Shown: in pieces, positions 62,800-64,000 of the stretch
Layout of the letters: each line of letters begins with the position of its first letter
How positions within the stretch are numbered: position 1 is the first letter of the stretch
Source of the DNA: Saprospiraceae bacterium
Lineage (GTDB): Bacteria > Bacteroidota > Bacteroidia > Chitinophagales > Saprospiraceae
DNA length: 64,000 nt
Assembly (NCBI GenBank): GCA_013360405.1
Contig: JABWBR010000020.1
Location: forward strand, 1-64,000
Direction of reading: 5' to 3'
Translations under genes and position numbers: made by a program
The notes under the pieces: generated by a model
The model's database searches: none
What the model saw: the letters and a program-made list of their open reading frames with translations, nothing else
Told to the model about the DNA's origin: nothing

Positions 62800-63192
62800 G
62801 GGGACGTATTGGAATCGACAGGTAAGTGAATCTGTTGGTAAGCATGCCGGAGCATGATAGTTCACTCCGTTAACAAATGTACTGTCGAACCATAAGTGGC
62901 AACACTTCTTTGAGAATGGCTGCCTAATTCTAGGAATTAGAAAGCCTTTGTACGCCGATGCACGCGCTACGTGCGCCTCGCCTTCCGCCTGACTGGGGCC
63001 GCATCCGTACATCAACCACACTCAGGCTGGAATTCTGCGCTGGCCCGGCGCAGCATTCGAGATCCAGGGCTGGGTTCCGGGTTTGGTAAGCTTTCCGACC
63101 TCCCCCGGCGCCGAGACACCAATGGAAAGCTAAGCATGTAGAAGGCCATCGGATGCTTTCTCTGGACGCGAGTTCGACTCTCGCCGTCTCCA
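62800..63192 (+). ncRNA. ssrA: Transfer-messenger RNA
   Basis: The 5' end GGGGACG pairs with CGTCTCC (63185-63191) to form the acceptor stem; the 3' part GACGCGAGTTCGACTCTCGC is the T-arm. The tag reading frame at 62898-62927 begins with GGC after ATAAGT and reads GNTSLRMAA followed by TAA, so proteins on stalled ribosomes would receive (A)GNTSLRMAA. An initial Gly and final AA are usual for the phylum. The CCA end is not encoded. tmRNA with SmpB rescues stalled ribosomes and marks the product for proteolysis. Confidence 0.93.
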
Positions 63193-63208
63193 CAACTAAA
63201 ATACAAAA

Positions 63209-63237
63209 CCCCTTGTAAGTCAACGACTTGCAAGGGG
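63209..63237 (+). terminator. Terminator of ssrA
   Basis: CCCCTTGTAAGTC, AAC, GACTTGCAAGGGG forms a 13-bp stem with one T-G pair, followed by CTTCTTGTTTT. It lies 18 nt after the tmRNA 3' end. Confidence 0.8.
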
Positions 63238-63249
63238 CTTCTTGTTTTA

Positions 63250-63268
63250 GGGTACAATACAGGGTACA
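63250..63268. repeat. Short direct repeat GGGTACA beside ssrA
   Basis: GGGTACA at 63250-63256 and 63262-63268, 12 bp apart, just after the ssrA terminator. In my recollection similar paired GGGTACA words occur next to integrated elements at tRNA/tmRNA 3' ends in Bacteroidota; no integrase is visible within the window. Confidence 0.35.
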
Positions 63269-63289
63269 CTTTAGTACGAAATAGGCTCT

Positions 63290-64000
63290 TTAGCCCTCAT
63301 TCTTTTCATAAGATTTTACGGTTTGTGTAATCCTGTCCGCATACTTGTATATATCCTCAAGTGTTTCAATTGTAACTTTCTCCTCCTCTTTGTTGGCATT
63401 GAATAAACCCAAATACTTTTGGTTGCGGTTAAACCTCAACCGGCAAACAGGTTTCCGGTTATTGTCATCCAAAAGTATACCGCAATAAGATTTAGTATCT
63501 CTTAGAAATACCCTCTTAACGTCAACCTCTTTGCGCAATATCGCCCGAATGATGAGGAACCCTTCTTTTTCCTCCTCCGTTGTCACTATTTCGCCCTCCT
63601 CCTCACTATCCGCCGCCGTTTGCGGTTGAGCATCCGGAGCCGGGGCCGCCGGAGTTGCCAATTTACTAATGTCCTCCTTTTCCCTATTGAGAGCCGTTTG
63701 GAGCCGCTCACTAATCATTTCACTTATCAAAGTCTTTACGGATTTAGCCACAAGGACGGAGAACTGTTCTAATATCTTTGCCGTTAACCTCCCCGTGTAG
63801 ACTTTAGATGTAAAATGTTTGATGAACTCCTCACTTGGTTCGTTCAGCTCCTTAACCAATACTTCTTTAATCTCTTTTGAATATTTCAAATCACTCGCAG
63901 TGAGAAAAATTTCCTGAACATCAAACTTGTCTTTTTGGAACTTCTTTAGCTCATTAACTAAAGGCTCCGTTATGTTCTCAAGTGAAAACTCAAGGAAAGG
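63290..64000 (-). CDS. HsdR-N-like (type I restriction enzyme R N-terminal family) protein, 5' end missing
   Basis: The minus-strand frame is open from the window edge to the TAA at 63290, giving 236 residues without a start; the TTG at 63889 is internal. The upstream codons read LENITEPLVNELKKF and DVQEIFLTASDLKYSKEIKE. The end (RDTKSYCGILLDDNNRKPVCRLRF, NVEELEDIYKYAD-like) matches the C-terminus of a common family annotated as type I restriction R N-terminal or endonuclease-like, usually of defence or mobile-element context. The nuclease domain itself would be outside the window. It faces the ssrA 3' end and is more AT-rich than the dcw genes, consistent with an inserted island. Confidence 0.7.
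   Translation of the reverse strand, partial: PFLEFSLENITEPLVNELKKFQKDKFDVQEIFLTASDLKYSKEIKEVLVKELNEPSEEFIKHFTSKVYTGRLTAKILEQFSVLVAKSVKTLISEMISERLQTALNREKEDISKLATPAAPAPDAQPQTAADSEEEGEIVTTEEEKEGFLIIRAILRKEVDVKRVFLRDTKSYCGILLDDNNRKPVCRLRFNRNQKYLGLFNANKEEEKVTIETLEDIYKYADRITQTVKSYEKNEG

Noticed and set aside
63012-63269. Minus-strand ORFs within the tmRNA region
   Set aside because: They cover the 3' half of ssrA and its terminator; the structured RNA explains the sequence.

Overview
The window reads as the chromosome of a member of the Bacteroidota, most likely a Saprospiria/Cytophagia-type environmental bacterium (the phylum is well supported, the class is inference). Supporting signs: several promoters carry the Bacteroidota -7 element TAnnTTTG; three large secreted proteins end in type IX secretion (T9SS) sorting domains; the primary sigma factor is the short 289-residue Bacteroidota RpoD; menaquinone is made by the futalosine route (MqnD); and the division/cell-wall cluster has the Bacteroidota gene order without murF, murB or ddl.

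Layout. 1-0.55 kb: truncated secreted M43-type zinc protease whose signal-peptide frame is broken by a decanucleotide tandem repeat. 0.86-3.8 kb: SPFH protein, a Cys/Met-metabolism PLP enzyme, a HAD phosphatase. 4.0-7.8 kb: AT-rich restriction-modification pair. 7.9-12.6 kb: glycogen phosphorylase, gpsA, hldD. 13.0-17.8 kb: AT-rich block with two T9SS cargo proteins. 18-30.3 kb: housekeeping and repair (ptrB, a methyltransferase, tpiA, rarA, an AlkD-family glycosylase, a LexA/CI-type repressor, a second methyltransferase, an RluA-family pseudouridine synthase, mqnD, rpoD). 30.7-44.9 kb: START-like protein, AddB-like nuclease, YceI protein, a propeller histidine kinase with its LytTR regulator, a BNR-repeat T9SS protein, and a Dna2-like nuclease-helicase. 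45.1-61.5 kb: small ORF, 26-bp tandem repeats, then the complete dcw cluster on the minus strand (mraZ, rsmH, ftsL, ftsI, murE, mraY, murD, ftsW, murG, murC, ftsQ, ftsA, ftsZ). 61.9-64 kb: a hypothetical gene, the tmRNA gene ssrA, and a partial HsdR-N-like gene beside the ssrA 3' end, a classic island site.

How the genes work together. The dcw cluster is a near-continuous transcription unit for lipid II synthesis and septum assembly, starting at a promoter that overlaps a MraZ-type operator and ending at a hairpin terminator after ftsZ. The YceI/histidine kinase/LytTR genes overlap by 4 nt each and form one signalling operon. The two RM genes overlap by 17 nt.

Most unusual signal. Many intergenic gaps contain locus-specific degenerate tandem arrays with a strict 7-bp (or 10-bp, or 26-bp) period, often as an array, a spacer and the inverted array, with the period kept in register through the loop. 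The repeat word differs between loci but is homogeneous within a locus. Arrays reach into start or stop codons of neighbouring genes, and one sits inside a coding region where copy number would switch the reading frame. I know of no function for them.
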